Source: Agrobacterium tumefaciens
GTDB taxonomy: Bacteria; Pseudomonadota; Alphaproteobacteria; Rhizobiales; Rhizobiaceae
Length of the DNA: 64,000 nucleotides
Reading direction: 5' to 3'
NCBI GenBank assembly: GCA_025559845.1
Contig: CP048469.1
Coordinates: 930,001-994,000 of the forward strand
The notes below the pieces were generated by a model. That model was given only the letters and a program-made list of their open reading frames with translations. It was not told the DNA's origin and ran no database searches. How positions within the stretch are numbered: position 1 is the stretch's first letter; the number at the start of each line of letters is the position of its first letter. Both the position numbers and the translations under genes were made by a program. This document shows, piece after piece, positions 1-7,430 of the stretch.

Positions 1-2
1 GT

Positions 3-530
3 CCTACGGTATTTGAGCAGCGAAAAAGCATTGCGCCTCGTCTTCGGGAATTCGAAGAAGCTGGAGACCTCGTCGTTTCTCGATCGGGTGAAGAACAGGC
101 ATCGTCAGCCGCAGCGATCTGCAAAAAGGTTCACGACAGTGGACTCTTGCCTGAACAGTCCGGGATAGGCCTCGACAGTGCCGGGATCGCACTCTTGCTC
201 GACGCTTTAGAAGAGCTTGGCATTGAGCAGCCTCTTGTTCAGGCCGTTGCGCAGGGGTGGAAGCTGCAAACGGCCATCTCCTCTGTCCCTCTGAAACTTG
301 AGGATGCCCGTTTCCTGCATGGTGATCAGCCCATGATGTCGTGGGCGGTCGGCAACGCGAAACAAACCCTCAAGGGAAGCAATTACGTGGTGACGAAGGA
401 AGTCTCCGGCGCCGCGAAGATTGATCCGCTTATGGCGCTCTTCAACGCCGCGATGCTGATGTTCCACAATCCGGAGGCGGCGCGAGCCGTCGACATGAAT
501 GATGTTATCTCCAATGCGGTGTTTGTCTGA
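3..530 (+). CDS. Phage terminase large subunit, C-terminal part (partial at window edge)
   Basis: The reading frame is open from the first bases of the window, so only the last ~175 codons are visible and the start lies to the left. The visible part resembles the C-terminal end of Terminase_1/TerL proteins of siphophages, including a closing segment with 'IDPLMALFNAAMLM' and the ending 'DVISNAVFV'. The family packages DNA into the prohead with an N-terminal ATPase and a C-terminal nuclease; the ATPase motifs are outside the window. It is followed directly by portal, protease and capsid genes in the usual order, and its TGA overlaps the portal ATG (TGATG), indicating translational coupling. 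The assignment rests on tail similarity plus strong context. Confidence 0.8.
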   Translation, partial: PTVFEQRKSIAPRLREFEEAGDLVVSRSGEEQASSAAAICKKVHDSGLLPEQSGIGLDSAGIALLLDALEELGIEQPLVQAVAQGWKLQTAISSVPLKLEDARFLHGDQPMMSWAVGNAKQTLKGSNYVVTKEVSGAAKIDPLMALFNAAMLMFHNPEAARAVDMNDVISNAVFV

Positions 531-1756
531 TGGGCCTCTGGAACCGACTGTTCGGAAAAAAGCTGACTGCCCGCGACAGCGAGCTGTATGAAATCTGGGG
601 CGGCGGTGAGACGTGGGCCGGTGAGCACGTCTCTACCCAAGGGGCATTGAACCTCTCTGCGTTCTGGGCATGCACGCGTGTGACCGCGCAGACAATTGCA
701 AGCTTTTCTCTTGAGGTCATGGAAAAGCGGTCTGACGGTGCCAGGATACGGGTTTCGGATCATCCGTTGCAGGAGCTGCTCGACGAAAGCCCGAACGCTG
801 ATCAGACCTCAATTGAATTTTGGGAAGGCCGTGTTCTCGGCCTTTGCACGTCGGGAAATGGTTTTGCTGAGAAAGTGTACTCCGGTGATAGGCTTGTCGC
901 GCTCAATCGCATGCCAGCGGACACTTCCGTCGAGCGGTTGCTGGACGGATCTTTGCGATACCGTTTCAACGATCGTGGAAAGCTGATCGATCTTCCGGAA
1001 GACAAGGTGTTTCACCTTAAGGCGTTCGGAGACGGTGACGTAGGGATGTCGCCAGTTGCGCATGCGCGACAGACGCTCGGCATCGCCATCGCATCTGAGC
1101 GTGCCGCAGGACAAATGTTCGGCAAGGGTATGAGAGCGAAAGGTTTCTTCACCTTCCCCAACCAACTGTCGCCGGAGCAACGAGCGGAAGCCCGCAAAAA
1201 CTTTGCCGAAAGGTATAGTGGGCCGAACGCACCTGGTGTCGGTATTCTTGAAGCGGGCGTTGACTTCAAGTCGGTCAATATTACACCGCGTGACGCCGAG
1301 ATGATCCTCAATCGCCGGTTCAATGTTGAGGAGATCTGCCGCTGGCTGGGTGTTCCACCAATCATTATTGGGCACGCCAGTGATGGTCAGACGATGTGGG
1401 GATCGGGTGTATCTGCAATAATGCAGAGCTGGCTCAACCTTAGTCTGCGTTCGCAGCTTCGCCGGATCGAGAAGGCAATTTCCAAACGCATCATGACGCC
1501 GGAAGAGCGGCGCCGTTTCAAGGTCAGGTTCAACTACGAAGATCTTTTGAGGGGCGACAGTCAGGCGAGAGCAGCGTTTTACACCTCGCTGTTGAATGCT
1601 GGCGTCATGACTATCAACGAAGTTCGTCGCCTCGAAGGTTTGCCGCCGGTGGATGGCGGAGACGTGTCGAGAATGCAGATGCAGAACGTGCCGATTACCG
1701 AGGCTGTCAATGCGATCCTCGGGGTTCGTGTGTCGGAAAAAGGAGATAGAAAATGA
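530..1756 (+). CDS. Phage portal protein, HK97 family
   Basis: 408 residues, normal for an HK97-type portal. Portal proteins form the dodecameric ring at one capsid vertex through which DNA is packaged and ejected. Family-like stretches are visible: 'STQGALNLSAFWACTRVTAQ' near residue 35 (the conserved early block), 'LLDESPNADQTSIEFWE' near residue 88, and 'EEICRWLGVPPIIIGHASDG' near residue 267. Its ATG overlaps the terminase stop, and its own stop overlaps the next start (ATGA), so terminase, portal and protease are read as one coupled unit. No truncation or frameshift seen. Confidence 0.93.
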   Translation: MGLWNRLFGKKLTARDSELYEIWGGGETWAGEHVSTQGALNLSAFWACTRVTAQTIASFSLEVMEKRSDGARIRVSDHPLQELLDESPNADQTSIEFWEGRVLGLCTSGNGFAEKVYSGDRLVALNRMPADTSVERLLDGSLRYRFNDRGKLIDLPEDKVFHLKAFGDGDVGMSPVAHARQTLGIAIASERAAGQMFGKGMRAKGFFTFPNQLSPEQRAEARKNFAERYSGPNAPGVGILEAGVDFKSVNITPRDAEMILNRRFNVEEICRWLGVPPIIIGHASDGQTMWGSGVSAIMQSWLNLSLRSQLRRIEKAISKRIMTPEERRRFKVRFNYEDLLRGDSQARAAFYTSLLNAGVMTINEVRRLEGLPPVDGGDVSRMQMQNVPITEAVNAILGVRVSEKGDRK

Positions 1757-2607
1757 GCCTCCGCGCTTTGCCCGAATTGCATTGCCCTGATGGCGTGACT
1801 GGCTCTGTTCATCTTACGGAGAAAGCTCTGCAGATGTATCGCCCTATGGAGATGCCTCGTGCGGCCGCAGTCGATGGATCCGACGTCATTACCGTCCTAG
1901 ATGTTATCGGTTACGACTGGTGGACTGGTGAGGGGGTGACGTCAAAGCGTATCTCCGGTGCGCTACGTCAGATCGGGGATAAGCCGGTTACCGTCCTGAT
2001 CAACTCTCCGGGTGGCGACTTTTTTGAAGGCGTCACGATTTACAACCTGCTCCGAGCACATCCTGCAAAGGTGACGGTTCAGATTCTTGGCATTGCGGCT
2101 TCAGCCGCTTCTGTTATCGCAATGGCCGGTGATGAAGTTCAGATTGCCAAGCTCGGGTTCGTAATGGTCCATAATACCCAGTGGGTTGCTGCAGGGGACC
2201 GGCATGTCATGTACGAGACCGGCGACATCATGAAGGTTTTCGATGAAACCTGCGCCGAGATGTATGCGGATCGTACTGGGCAAGAAATCTCCGACATCCA
2301 AAAAATGCTGGACGCCGAGACATGGCTTGGCGGACAGGGTGCAGTTGACAAAGGTTTCGCTGATAAGGTGGCCGATTTCGACATTGAGACATCGAGCGTC
2401 AGCAATTCGAAACCAGCCCTGTATCGGCTGGAAGCGGCGCTTGCTTCCGGTAAGCCGCTTCCACGTTCTGAACGTAGAAAACTGATCAAGGAAATATCTG
2501 AAGGCATGCCGGGCGCTGCACCTCAGAACGTCATGCCGAGCGCTGACGATGATGCGATTGACCGTCTGCGCCTCGCTGCGGCCAGACTTAGCCTAACACG
2601 GGCCTGA
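1753..2607 (+). CDS. Phage prohead (head maturation) protease, ClpP-like
   Basis: 284 residues of the ClpP-fold (S14-like) phage protease group. These cleave scaffold or capsid N-terminal segments during head maturation. The ClpP signatures are clear: 'LINSPGGDFFEG' around residue 82, the nucleophile region 'GIAASAAS' with Ser117 as the expected catalytic serine, and 'FVMVHNTQW' with His140 as the expected catalytic histidine. An extra ~45-residue N-terminal segment precedes the fold and a ~70-residue charged tail follows it. It starts inside the portal stop (ATGA). Its position between portal and capsid is standard. It is distinct from the host clpP at 56,071. Confidence 0.9.
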   Translation: MSLRALPELHCPDGVTGSVHLTEKALQMYRPMEMPRAAAVDGSDVITVLDVIGYDWWTGEGVTSKRISGALRQIGDKPVTVLINSPGGDFFEGVTIYNLLRAHPAKVTVQILGIAASAASVIAMAGDEVQIAKLGFVMVHNTQWVAAGDRHVMYETGDIMKVFDETCAEMYADRTGQEISDIQKMLDAETWLGGQGAVDKGFADKVADFDIETSSVSNSKPALYRLEAALASGKPLPRSERRKLIKEISEGMPGAAPQNVMPSADDDAIDRLRLAAARLSLTRA

Positions 2608-2636
2608 AACGCCCATCTCACAATAGGAGCCTAGCA

Positions 2637-3851
2637 ATGGCTGACGATATCCGCGACCTGCTCAAGCAGGTAACGAATGATCTTTCGCGCGTGAACGACG
2701 AGTTCAGCAAGAAAGCTGAAGAGTGCCTCGCAGAGGTAAAAAACACCGGCAAAATGTCCGAGCAGACGAAGCAGGAAGTCGACAAGCTCGCGACATCGCA
2801 GACAACCCTTTCCGGCAAGCTGGAAGATCTGCAGGCCCGCTTGGGTGAAGTCGAGCAGAAGGGCGCACGTCGCGGCGGCAGTGGATCTGACGACTTCAAG
2901 TCGATCGGACAGCAGGCCGTCGAAAATCAGGCGATGAAGGATTTCGCGGCCAGTGTTCAAGCCGGGCGCCGTGTCAGTGTCCCGGTCAAGAACGTGACGA
3001 CTTCGCCGGACATTGCGACAGGCATCGTCGAACCGCAGCGACTGCCTGGTATCGATGTGATGCCGAAGCAGCGTCTGTTCATCCGTGACCTGATTGCGCC
3101 TGGTCGCACCACATCGCCGGCAATCTTCTGGGTGCAGCAGACGGGCTTCACGAATGCGGCGGCTGTCATTGTGACGGAAGGGACAGCGAAGCCTTACTCG
3201 GATATCGAGTTCAACACGAAGATTACGCCTGTCGCGACTATTGCTCACATGTTCAAGGCGTCCAAGCAGATCATGGACGACTTCGCACAGTTGCAGTCCA
3301 CCATCGACGCCGAGATGCGCTATGGCCTGAAATACGTCGAAGAGCAGGAAATCCTGTTTGGATCGGGTGCAAACGGCCATCTCGAAGGGATCGTTCCGCA
3401 GGCTTCCGTGTTCGCTCCAGCCTTTGCTCCGGATGCGCGCACGCCGATAGACGATCTTCGTCTGGCCATCCTTCAGGCGCAGCTTGCTCGCCTGCCGGTT
3501 GACGGTTTCGTGGTTCACTTCACCGACTGGGCCAAGATCGAACTGGCGAAGGATGCTAACGGCGGCTACATTCTGGCTAACCCGTTGCGCATTGCAGGTC
3601 CCACACTCTGGGGTCGCCCAGTTGTCGAGACTGAAATTCCTGCGTTCGAAGGCGAGTTCCTTGCCGGTGCATTCCGCACGGGTGCTCAGGTGTTTGATCG
3701 TGAAGATGCGAATGTGGTGATTTCCACCGAAAACGCCGACGACTTCGAAAAGAACCTGATTTCCATTCGCTGCGAGGAGCGTCTCGCGCTCGCCGTGAAG
3801 CGTCCGGAAGCATTCGTTTCAGGCCCGTTCGGAACCGCCGTCACCCCCTGA
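2637..3851 (+). CDS. Phage major capsid protein, HK97 family
   Basis: 404 residues. The first ~85 residues are charged and strongly alpha-helical with heptad character ('DLLKQVTNDLSRVNDEFSKK'), as expected for the delta/scaffold domain cleaved off by the protease encoded just upstream. The rest resembles HK97-fold capsids, e.g. 'IRDLIAPGRTTSPAIFW' and 'AEGTAKPYSD'-like 'TEGTAKPYSDIEF', and 'GAFRTGAQVFDREDANVVIS' near the C terminus. A good Shine-Dalgarno (AGGAG) lies about 8 bases before the ATG. A strong hairpin follows the stop, probably separating high capsid expression from the rest of the operon. Confidence 0.93.
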   Translation: MADDIRDLLKQVTNDLSRVNDEFSKKAEECLAEVKNTGKMSEQTKQEVDKLATSQTTLSGKLEDLQARLGEVEQKGARRGGSGSDDFKSIGQQAVENQAMKDFAASVQAGRRVSVPVKNVTTSPDIATGIVEPQRLPGIDVMPKQRLFIRDLIAPGRTTSPAIFWVQQTGFTNAAAVIVTEGTAKPYSDIEFNTKITPVATIAHMFKASKQIMDDFAQLQSTIDAEMRYGLKYVEEQEILFGSGANGHLEGIVPQASVFAPAFAPDARTPIDDLRLAILQAQLARLPVDGFVVHFTDWAKIELAKDANGGYILANPLRIAGPTLWGRPVVETEIPAFEGEFLAGAFRTGAQVFDREDANVVISTENADDFEKNLISIRCEERLALAVKRPEAFVSGPFGTAVTP

Positions 3852-3876
3852 CTATGGTGGGCTTCGGCTCATCAAG

Positions 3877-3898
3877 GCGGGCAGCACGGGCTGCCCGC
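3877..3898. terminator. Hairpin after the capsid gene
   Basis: Perfect 9-bp inverted repeat GCGGGCAGC / GCTGCCCGC with a 4-base loop, 25 bases after the capsid stop. There is no U-tract on either side, so it looks more like an mRNA-stabilising or attenuating hairpin than a full intrinsic terminator. Confidence 0.55.
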
Positions 3899-3922
3899 TC
3901 TATGAACCGATGGAGAAAGATC

Positions 3923-4093
3923 ATGAAGCTGACAGCACTGAAAACATTCCGTCACGGTGTGAACCTCTATCGCCGTGGCGATGCCGTCGAGATGAGCGAG
4001 GCAAAAATGAAGCCGCTCCTAGATAAAAGCTTGGTGGGAAAGACGCCGGAATCCGCTGAGAAAAAGCCGAAAGGCAAATCGGAAGGTCAGTAA
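3923..4093 (+). CDS. Small phage protein between capsid and connector
   Basis: 56 residues starting MKLTALKTF. I chose the ATG at 3923 because GGAG sits ~8 bases upstream; the longer open frame from 3854 would run through the capsid hairpin and has no ribosome site. The protein has a short beta-rich N-terminal part ('FRHGVNLYRRGDAVEMSE') and a Lys/Glu-rich tail. Similar small proteins with a 'G..yrrGd.vel' core occur between capsid and connector genes in many siphophages, but I cannot assign a role. It ends one base before the next ATG. Confidence 0.7.
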   Translation: MKLTALKTFRHGVNLYRRGDAVEMSEAKMKPLLDKSLVGKTPESAEKKPKGKSEGQ

Positions 4094-4094
4094 T

Positions 4095-4676
4095 ATGCAT
4101 CGTCCAGTCCTAGTGACGGCTCCAGTCGTCACCCCTGTTTCCGTCGACGAGGTAAAGCGGGCGTTGCACATCGACAGCGGCGACGATGATGCAACGCTCG
4201 AATTCCTCATTCAGGCGGCAGTCGATGATTATGAGGGCTGGACGGGCATTCTCGGTATCTGCCTTGTTGAGCAGACGTGGAGACAGAGTTTCGACCGTTT
4301 CGATCAATCCCTCTGCCTTCCTCTCGGTCCAGTAATCCAGCCTGTATCGGTGTCATGGCGAAACTCTGCCGGTCAGATATCGACGGTGCCCGCCGCAAGC
4401 TACGGCCTCGAAACAAGTTCGGGTGGTCAGTCGTCAATCCGTTTCCGAAACGCCTTTACGCGGCCCTCGGATCTTTATGAGAGATCGGCTGTCACGGTCG
4501 AGTACAAGGCTGGGTGGCCTGTCATCAATGATAAGCCAACGGTCCCGAAAGACATCTGCAGCGCCATCATCATGAAAGTGCAGGTCGGGTACGAGCAAGG
4601 TGCCGTTGAGGCCGGGAAAGCTCTCACAGTCATCGAGAAATCATTGATCTCCAAATGGCGTCGGTTCTCGATTTAG
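4095..4676 (+). CDS. Head-tail connector (gp6/gp8-like adaptor)
   Basis: 193 residues. The opening 'TPVSVDEVKRALHIDSGDDDATLEFLIQAAVDDYEGWTG' pattern (split here only for description) is characteristic of the phage head-tail connector family often annotated as phiE125 gp8 family or gp6-like: a helical N-terminal region with a conserved 'D..L..li.aA......tg' core. These proteins form the ring below the portal. The C-terminal half is beta-rich. GGAAGG precedes the ATG. Placement after the capsid fits. Confidence 0.8.
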   Translation: MHRPVLVTAPVVTPVSVDEVKRALHIDSGDDDATLEFLIQAAVDDYEGWTGILGICLVEQTWRQSFDRFDQSLCLPLGPVIQPVSVSWRNSAGQISTVPAASYGLETSSGGQSSIRFRNAFTRPSDLYERSAVTVEYKAGWPVINDKPTVPKDICSAIIMKVQVGYEQGAVEAGKALTVIEKSLISKWRRFSI

Positions 4677-4685
4677 GAGGCAATT

Positions 4686-4877
4686 ATGGCGCGCGTGAAA
4701 TTCACCGCCGACTTTGACTACAAGCCCGTCCCTCAAACCACCATTGGTTACAAGGCAGGCTACGAGGGCACCGTGCGGCGCGAATGTGCCATGGCGGCGG
4801 TAGCGGCTGGGAAAGCCGAATGGGCAGGAAAAGACGCGGAGGCGCAGGCCGATGGCGAAACCGAGATCAGCCGGTGA
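4686..4877 (+). CDS. Small phage protein, head-tail region
   Basis: 63 residues with an ideal AGGAGG ribosome site 7 bases before the ATG. The sequence contains 'FDYKPVPQTTIGYKAG', consistent with a small beta-rich domain, and an Ala/Glu-rich tail. The gene overlaps the next one by 26 bases in another frame. Proteins of this kind are common next to head-closure genes of rhizobial phages; the role is unknown. Confidence 0.7.
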   Translation: MARVKFTADFDYKPVPQTTIGYKAGYEGTVRRECAMAAVAAGKAEWAGKDAEAQADGETEISR

Positions 4878-5202
4878 CCTCTTTCACCGCGTCGCATTCG
4901 ATAAGCGGGAAGAGATCGACCGTGGCGATGGAGTTTCCGTCGGTCAATGGATCGAGCAATTCCAGGTGCGGGCCGGATTTGCGCATCTGCGCGGCGGCGA
5001 AAGTGTCATGGCTGATCGACTGCAAGGCCAGCACACTCAGGTTATCTTTGTTCGTTCGTCTTCCGAAACCCGTCAGGTAAGTACCGATTGGCGTGCGCGA
5101 GACGTTCGATCGGGTGTTGAGTTCAACATTCGGGATGTGACGCCAACGAGCGACCGTTTGTGGCTGGATTTCCTGTGTCAAAGCGGGGTGGCAAGCGGAT
5201 GA
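4852..5202 (+). CDS. Phage head closure / head-tail adaptor protein (SPP1 gp16-like)
   Basis: 116 residues, the usual size for the head-closure family. The pattern 'GDLFHRVAFDKREE' at the N terminus, a central 'W.e.f.vrA.....RGGESVMADRLQGQH' segment and 'IRDVTPTSDRLWLDFLC' at the end match the family, which plugs the portal-connector complex after packaging. It overlaps the upstream small gene, and its stop overlaps the next ATG (ATGA). Confidence 0.85.
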   Translation: MAKPRSAGDLFHRVAFDKREEIDRGDGVSVGQWIEQFQVRAGFAHLRGGESVMADRLQGQHTQVIFVRSSSETRQVSTDWRARDVRSGVEFNIRDVTPTSDRLWLDFLCQSGVASG

Positions 5203-5663
5203 CGAAGATACTGAACCTCAATCGGCTCAACAAGAAGCTTGCGAGACTACCCGCTGTTGCCAAGGAAATGATCAGGAAGGCGATGGAGGCGAAAGCCGAT
5301 GAGATCGTCGCGATGATGAAATCCCTGGTACCGGTTGATGGTGGCGCCCTACGGGACAGTATTGGCTGGACTTGGGGGAAGGCGCCGAAGGGCGCGATGG
5401 TTATCGCGTCCGTGCAGGCCGCCGGTGAGGATGGGATGACGCTGACGATCTACGCGGGAAACAGTGAGGCATATTATGCGCGATGGGTCGAGTTCGGCAC
5501 AGCGCGCCACATAAACGGCGGGAAGTTTTCGGGATCTCAACATCCGGGAACGACAGCACAGCCGTTTTTCTATGTGTCATGGCGGGCTAACAAGCGCAGG
5601 ACCGTGCGAGCCATAAGTAAGGCGACGCGGGATGCGGCAAAGAAGGTGGCGACAGGATCATGA
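5199..5663 (+). CDS. HK97 gp10-like tail completion protein
   Basis: 154 residues when started at the ATG at 5199, which overlaps the previous stop as ATGA; a longer in-frame start at 5160 would overlap the neighbour by 40 bases without need. The features of HK97-gp10 proteins are visible: an N-terminal helix ('LNKKLARLPAVAKEMIRKAM'), 'VPVDGGALRDSIGW' and 'YYARWVEFGT' followed by 'HPGTTAQPFFY'. The family joins head and tail at completion. Overlaps the next gene by 4 bases. Confidence 0.88.
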   Translation: MTKILNLNRLNKKLARLPAVAKEMIRKAMEAKADEIVAMMKSLVPVDGGALRDSIGWTWGKAPKGAMVIASVQAAGEDGMTLTIYAGNSEAYYARWVEFGTARHINGGKFSGSQHPGTTAQPFFYVSWRANKRRTVRAISKATRDAAKKVATGS

Positions 5664-6082
5664 CAATCGACGCTGCGCACGAATTGCAAGTCGCAATCGT
5701 CAATGCCTTGAAGGCGAGTTCCGATCTGACTGCGCTTGTCGGCACTCGTATTTATGACCGAGTCCCCACGGCAGACGGTAGGATCACGGCGACTTTTCCT
5801 TATGTATCGTTCGGACCCGTACAGGACATTCCCGAAGATACGGATTGTATTGAGGCTTCGGAGCTGATCATTCAATTGGACGCTTGGTCTCAAGATCCGG
5901 GCTATATGGAGGGGCGCCAGATTGCGAAAGCAATAAAGAGAGCCCTGAATGAGCAGAGCATTCCACTTGCAGAAAACGCTCTTGTTTACTTCGTCTTCGA
6001 CGGTCGGCGCGATCTGCGCGCACCTGACGGCCTAACCACCCAGATTGTCAGCACCTTTCGGGCTGGCATTGAGCATCACTGA
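5660..6082 (+). CDS. Tail completion protein, DUF3168 family
   Basis: 140 residues beginning 'MTIDAAHELQVAIVNALKAS'. The order of features, helix, then 'LVGTRIYDRVP', 'FPYVSFG' and a later 'IIQLDAWSQDPGY', is typical of DUF3168, which caps the head-proximal end of the tail tube in lambda-like siphophages (gpU-like role). The start overlaps the upstream gene (ATGA). No anomalies. Confidence 0.85.
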   Translation: MTIDAAHELQVAIVNALKASSDLTALVGTRIYDRVPTADGRITATFPYVSFGPVQDIPEDTDCIEASELIIQLDAWSQDPGYMEGRQIAKAIKRALNEQSIPLAENALVYFVFDGRRDLRAPDGLTTQIVSTFRAGIEHH

Positions 6083-6106
6083 CAATCTCAACATAGGAGG
6101 CCTCTA

Positions 6107-6556
6107 ATGGCTCAGGCAACCACCATTAAGGGGGGCAAAATTCGTGTGCTCCTCGGCGACGATGCAACTCCAATCGTTTATTCCAATCCCTGCGGCTTCA
6201 CGCAGCGATCCATCACGCTCAATAAAGGGTTGGAGGAAGTCAGCATCCCAGATTGCGCTGACCCTGATAAGGTGGATTGGGTTGGTCGTGACGCCGTATC
6301 CCTTTCAATGGGAATCTCCGGCGAGGGCGTTCTCGCCGCCGAAAGTGTCGATACATGGCTTGAGGGCTTTGAAAGCATCGACAGCATTCCAGTGAAGGTC
6401 GAGTGGGAGTTTCCTGCTAAGACAATTACCTGGACGGGTAAGATGCATATCGAGAGCATGGAGGTTGGCGCTAACAATGGGCAGCGCGCGACGAACAATG
6501 TTTCCATGCAGAGCGATGGCGAAATGGTGCGCGTCGTCACGCCGGCAGGCCCGTAA
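6107..6556 (+). CDS. Major tail tube protein
   Basis: 149 residues, start preceded by AGGAGG. Beta-rich throughout with family-like stretches 'CGFTQRSITLNKGLEEVSIPDCADPD' and a terminal immunoglobulin-like stretch around 'NNVSMQSDGEMV'. Together with position between the DUF3168 gene and the tail-chaperone genes this identifies the tail tube subunit (Phage_tail_2/TP901-1-like group) that polymerises around the tape measure. Confidence 0.85.
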   Translation: MAQATTIKGGKIRVLLGDDATPIVYSNPCGFTQRSITLNKGLEEVSIPDCADPDKVDWVGRDAVSLSMGISGEGVLAAESVDTWLEGFESIDSIPVKVEWEFPAKTITWTGKMHIESMEVGANNGQRATNNVSMQSDGEMVRVVTPAGP

Positions 6557-6936
6557 TGCGGGACGCTCGGATTGATGTTGATTGGGCAGACGGGACATAT
6601 TCGTTTCGTCTAGCCTGGGGGCAGCTGATCGAACTTCAGGAAAAGTGCGATGCTGGGCCGTTTGTCGTGTTGCAGCGCCTCTATGACAACCAGTGGCGCG
6701 TGGAAGATATCTCCAACGTGATCCGTCTAGGGCTAATAGGTGGTGGGATGGAAAGCGTCGCAGCTCTTCGCCTCGTCAGGACAGAGGTTGAGAGTAGGCC
6801 TCCCACAGCGAACCTAAATCAGGCAATTGCCGTTCTGGCGGCAGCGTTAATGGGGGCTCCGGACGAAAGCGTGGGGGAGCCCGACGCAGTAAATCAAACC
6901 GAAGACAGCTTGATGAACTCCCAAACGGAAAGCTGA
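6556..6936 (+). CDS. Tail assembly chaperone, GTA/Phage_TAC_11-like (upstream frame)
   Basis: 126 residues; starts on the last base of the tail tube stop. The core 'YSFRLAWGQLIELQEKCDAGPFVVLQRL' and 'WRVEDISNVIRLGLIGGG' match the gene-transfer-agent family protein (tail assembly chaperone) that sits between tail tube and tape measure. The last ~20 residues are low-complexity and polar. A second open frame, shifted by -1, begins inside this gene and carries the downstream chaperone domain with no normal start codon, so a fraction of ribosomes probably shifts frame here as in lambda G/GT. Confidence 0.85.
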   Translation: MRDARIDVDWADGTYSFRLAWGQLIELQEKCDAGPFVVLQRLYDNQWRVEDISNVIRLGLIGGGMESVAALRLVRTEVESRPPTANLNQAIAVLAAALMGAPDESVGEPDAVNQTEDSLMNSQTES

Positions 6937-7115
6937 GATTTGCTGCACTTTACGGGGTTGCGACAGTCATTGGCTTCACGCCTCAGCAAGTAAATGAGAT
7001 GTCGATTTGGCAGTTTGCTGCTGCTGTCGATGGATACGTCGAGGCTAACACGGTCGACGATGGTTCACTCACAACTCTTGAGATTGATGAGTTATGGGAT
7101 TGGATCAATCTTTAG
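6798..7115 (+). CDS. Tail assembly chaperone, downstream part reached by -1 frameshift (candidate)
   Basis: This is an open frame in the -1 register relative to the gene starting at 6556. Its coding-like part, from about 6903, reads 'QLDELPNGKLRFAALYG', then 'FTPQQVNEMSIWQFAAAVDG' and ends 'EIDELWDWINL', resembling the second GTA-type chaperone (Phage_TAC_6/rcc01693-like). Between the last upstream stop in this frame (6795) and the domain there is no ATG, GTG or TTG; the only ATG (6999) lies inside the domain. The two frames overlap by 139 bases, and two five-G runs at 6852-6856 and 6873-6877 are places where a GGG codon can re-pair after slipping back one base. No canonical two-tRNA heptamer in the right register was found. 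The start given is the limit of the open frame, not a proposed initiation codon. Confidence 0.65.
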   Translation, partial: ASHSEPKSGNCRSGGSVNGGSGRKRGGARRSKSNRRQLDELPNGKLRFAALYGVATVIGFTPQQVNEMSIWQFAAAVDGYVEANTVDDGSLTTLEIDELWDWINL

Positions 7116-7116
7116 G

Positions 7117-7380
7117 TCACCGGAAGATAGATTCTGGTAGGCAAGTGATTGATCCATGACCGCGTTTTTCGTTGTACGTCCCGAGCGCTTCGCCAATCTT
7201 TTTTGCCTCTGACTTCCGTCGTTCGCATTCTGATTTTGTCAGATCTCGGCCAAGCTCTTTTTCGGAATTACCGATCGCATGAATAAGTCTGTATGTCTCG
7301 GCGCTAACGTCCGAGGTGGCAGTCAGAGCAGCGAAAGCACACGTCGTCAGTAGCGCTAGGTATTTCTTGCTCTGATGCAT
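7117..7380 (-). CDS. Small exported protein in reverse orientation inside the tail module (moron-like)
   Basis: 87 residues. The first ~27 residues form a classical signal peptide ('KKYLALLTTCAFAALTATSDVSA' region, cleavage expected after VSA-ET). The mature part is small, charged and has two Cys, which could form a disulfide in the periplasm. GGAG lies 8 bases before the ATG. It runs against all surrounding late genes and ends one base after the chaperone stop, the arrangement of a moron: an independently expressed extra gene. A lysogenic-conversion or superinfection-exclusion role is inference; I recognise no family. Confidence 0.75.
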   Translation of the reverse strand: MHQSKKYLALLTTCAFAALTATSDVSAETYRLIHAIGNSEKELGRDLTKSECERRKSEAKKIGEALGTYNEKRGHGSITCLPESIFR

Positions 7381-7430
7381 CGATTGCTCCGTTAGCTCTC
7401 GGTGATCAAATTATCAGGATGTGATCTTAG

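Noticed and set aside
6920..6926. CCCAAAC slippery heptamer in the tail-chaperone overlap
   Set aside because: The sequence is present but not in the codon register needed for a -1 slip from the upstream gene.
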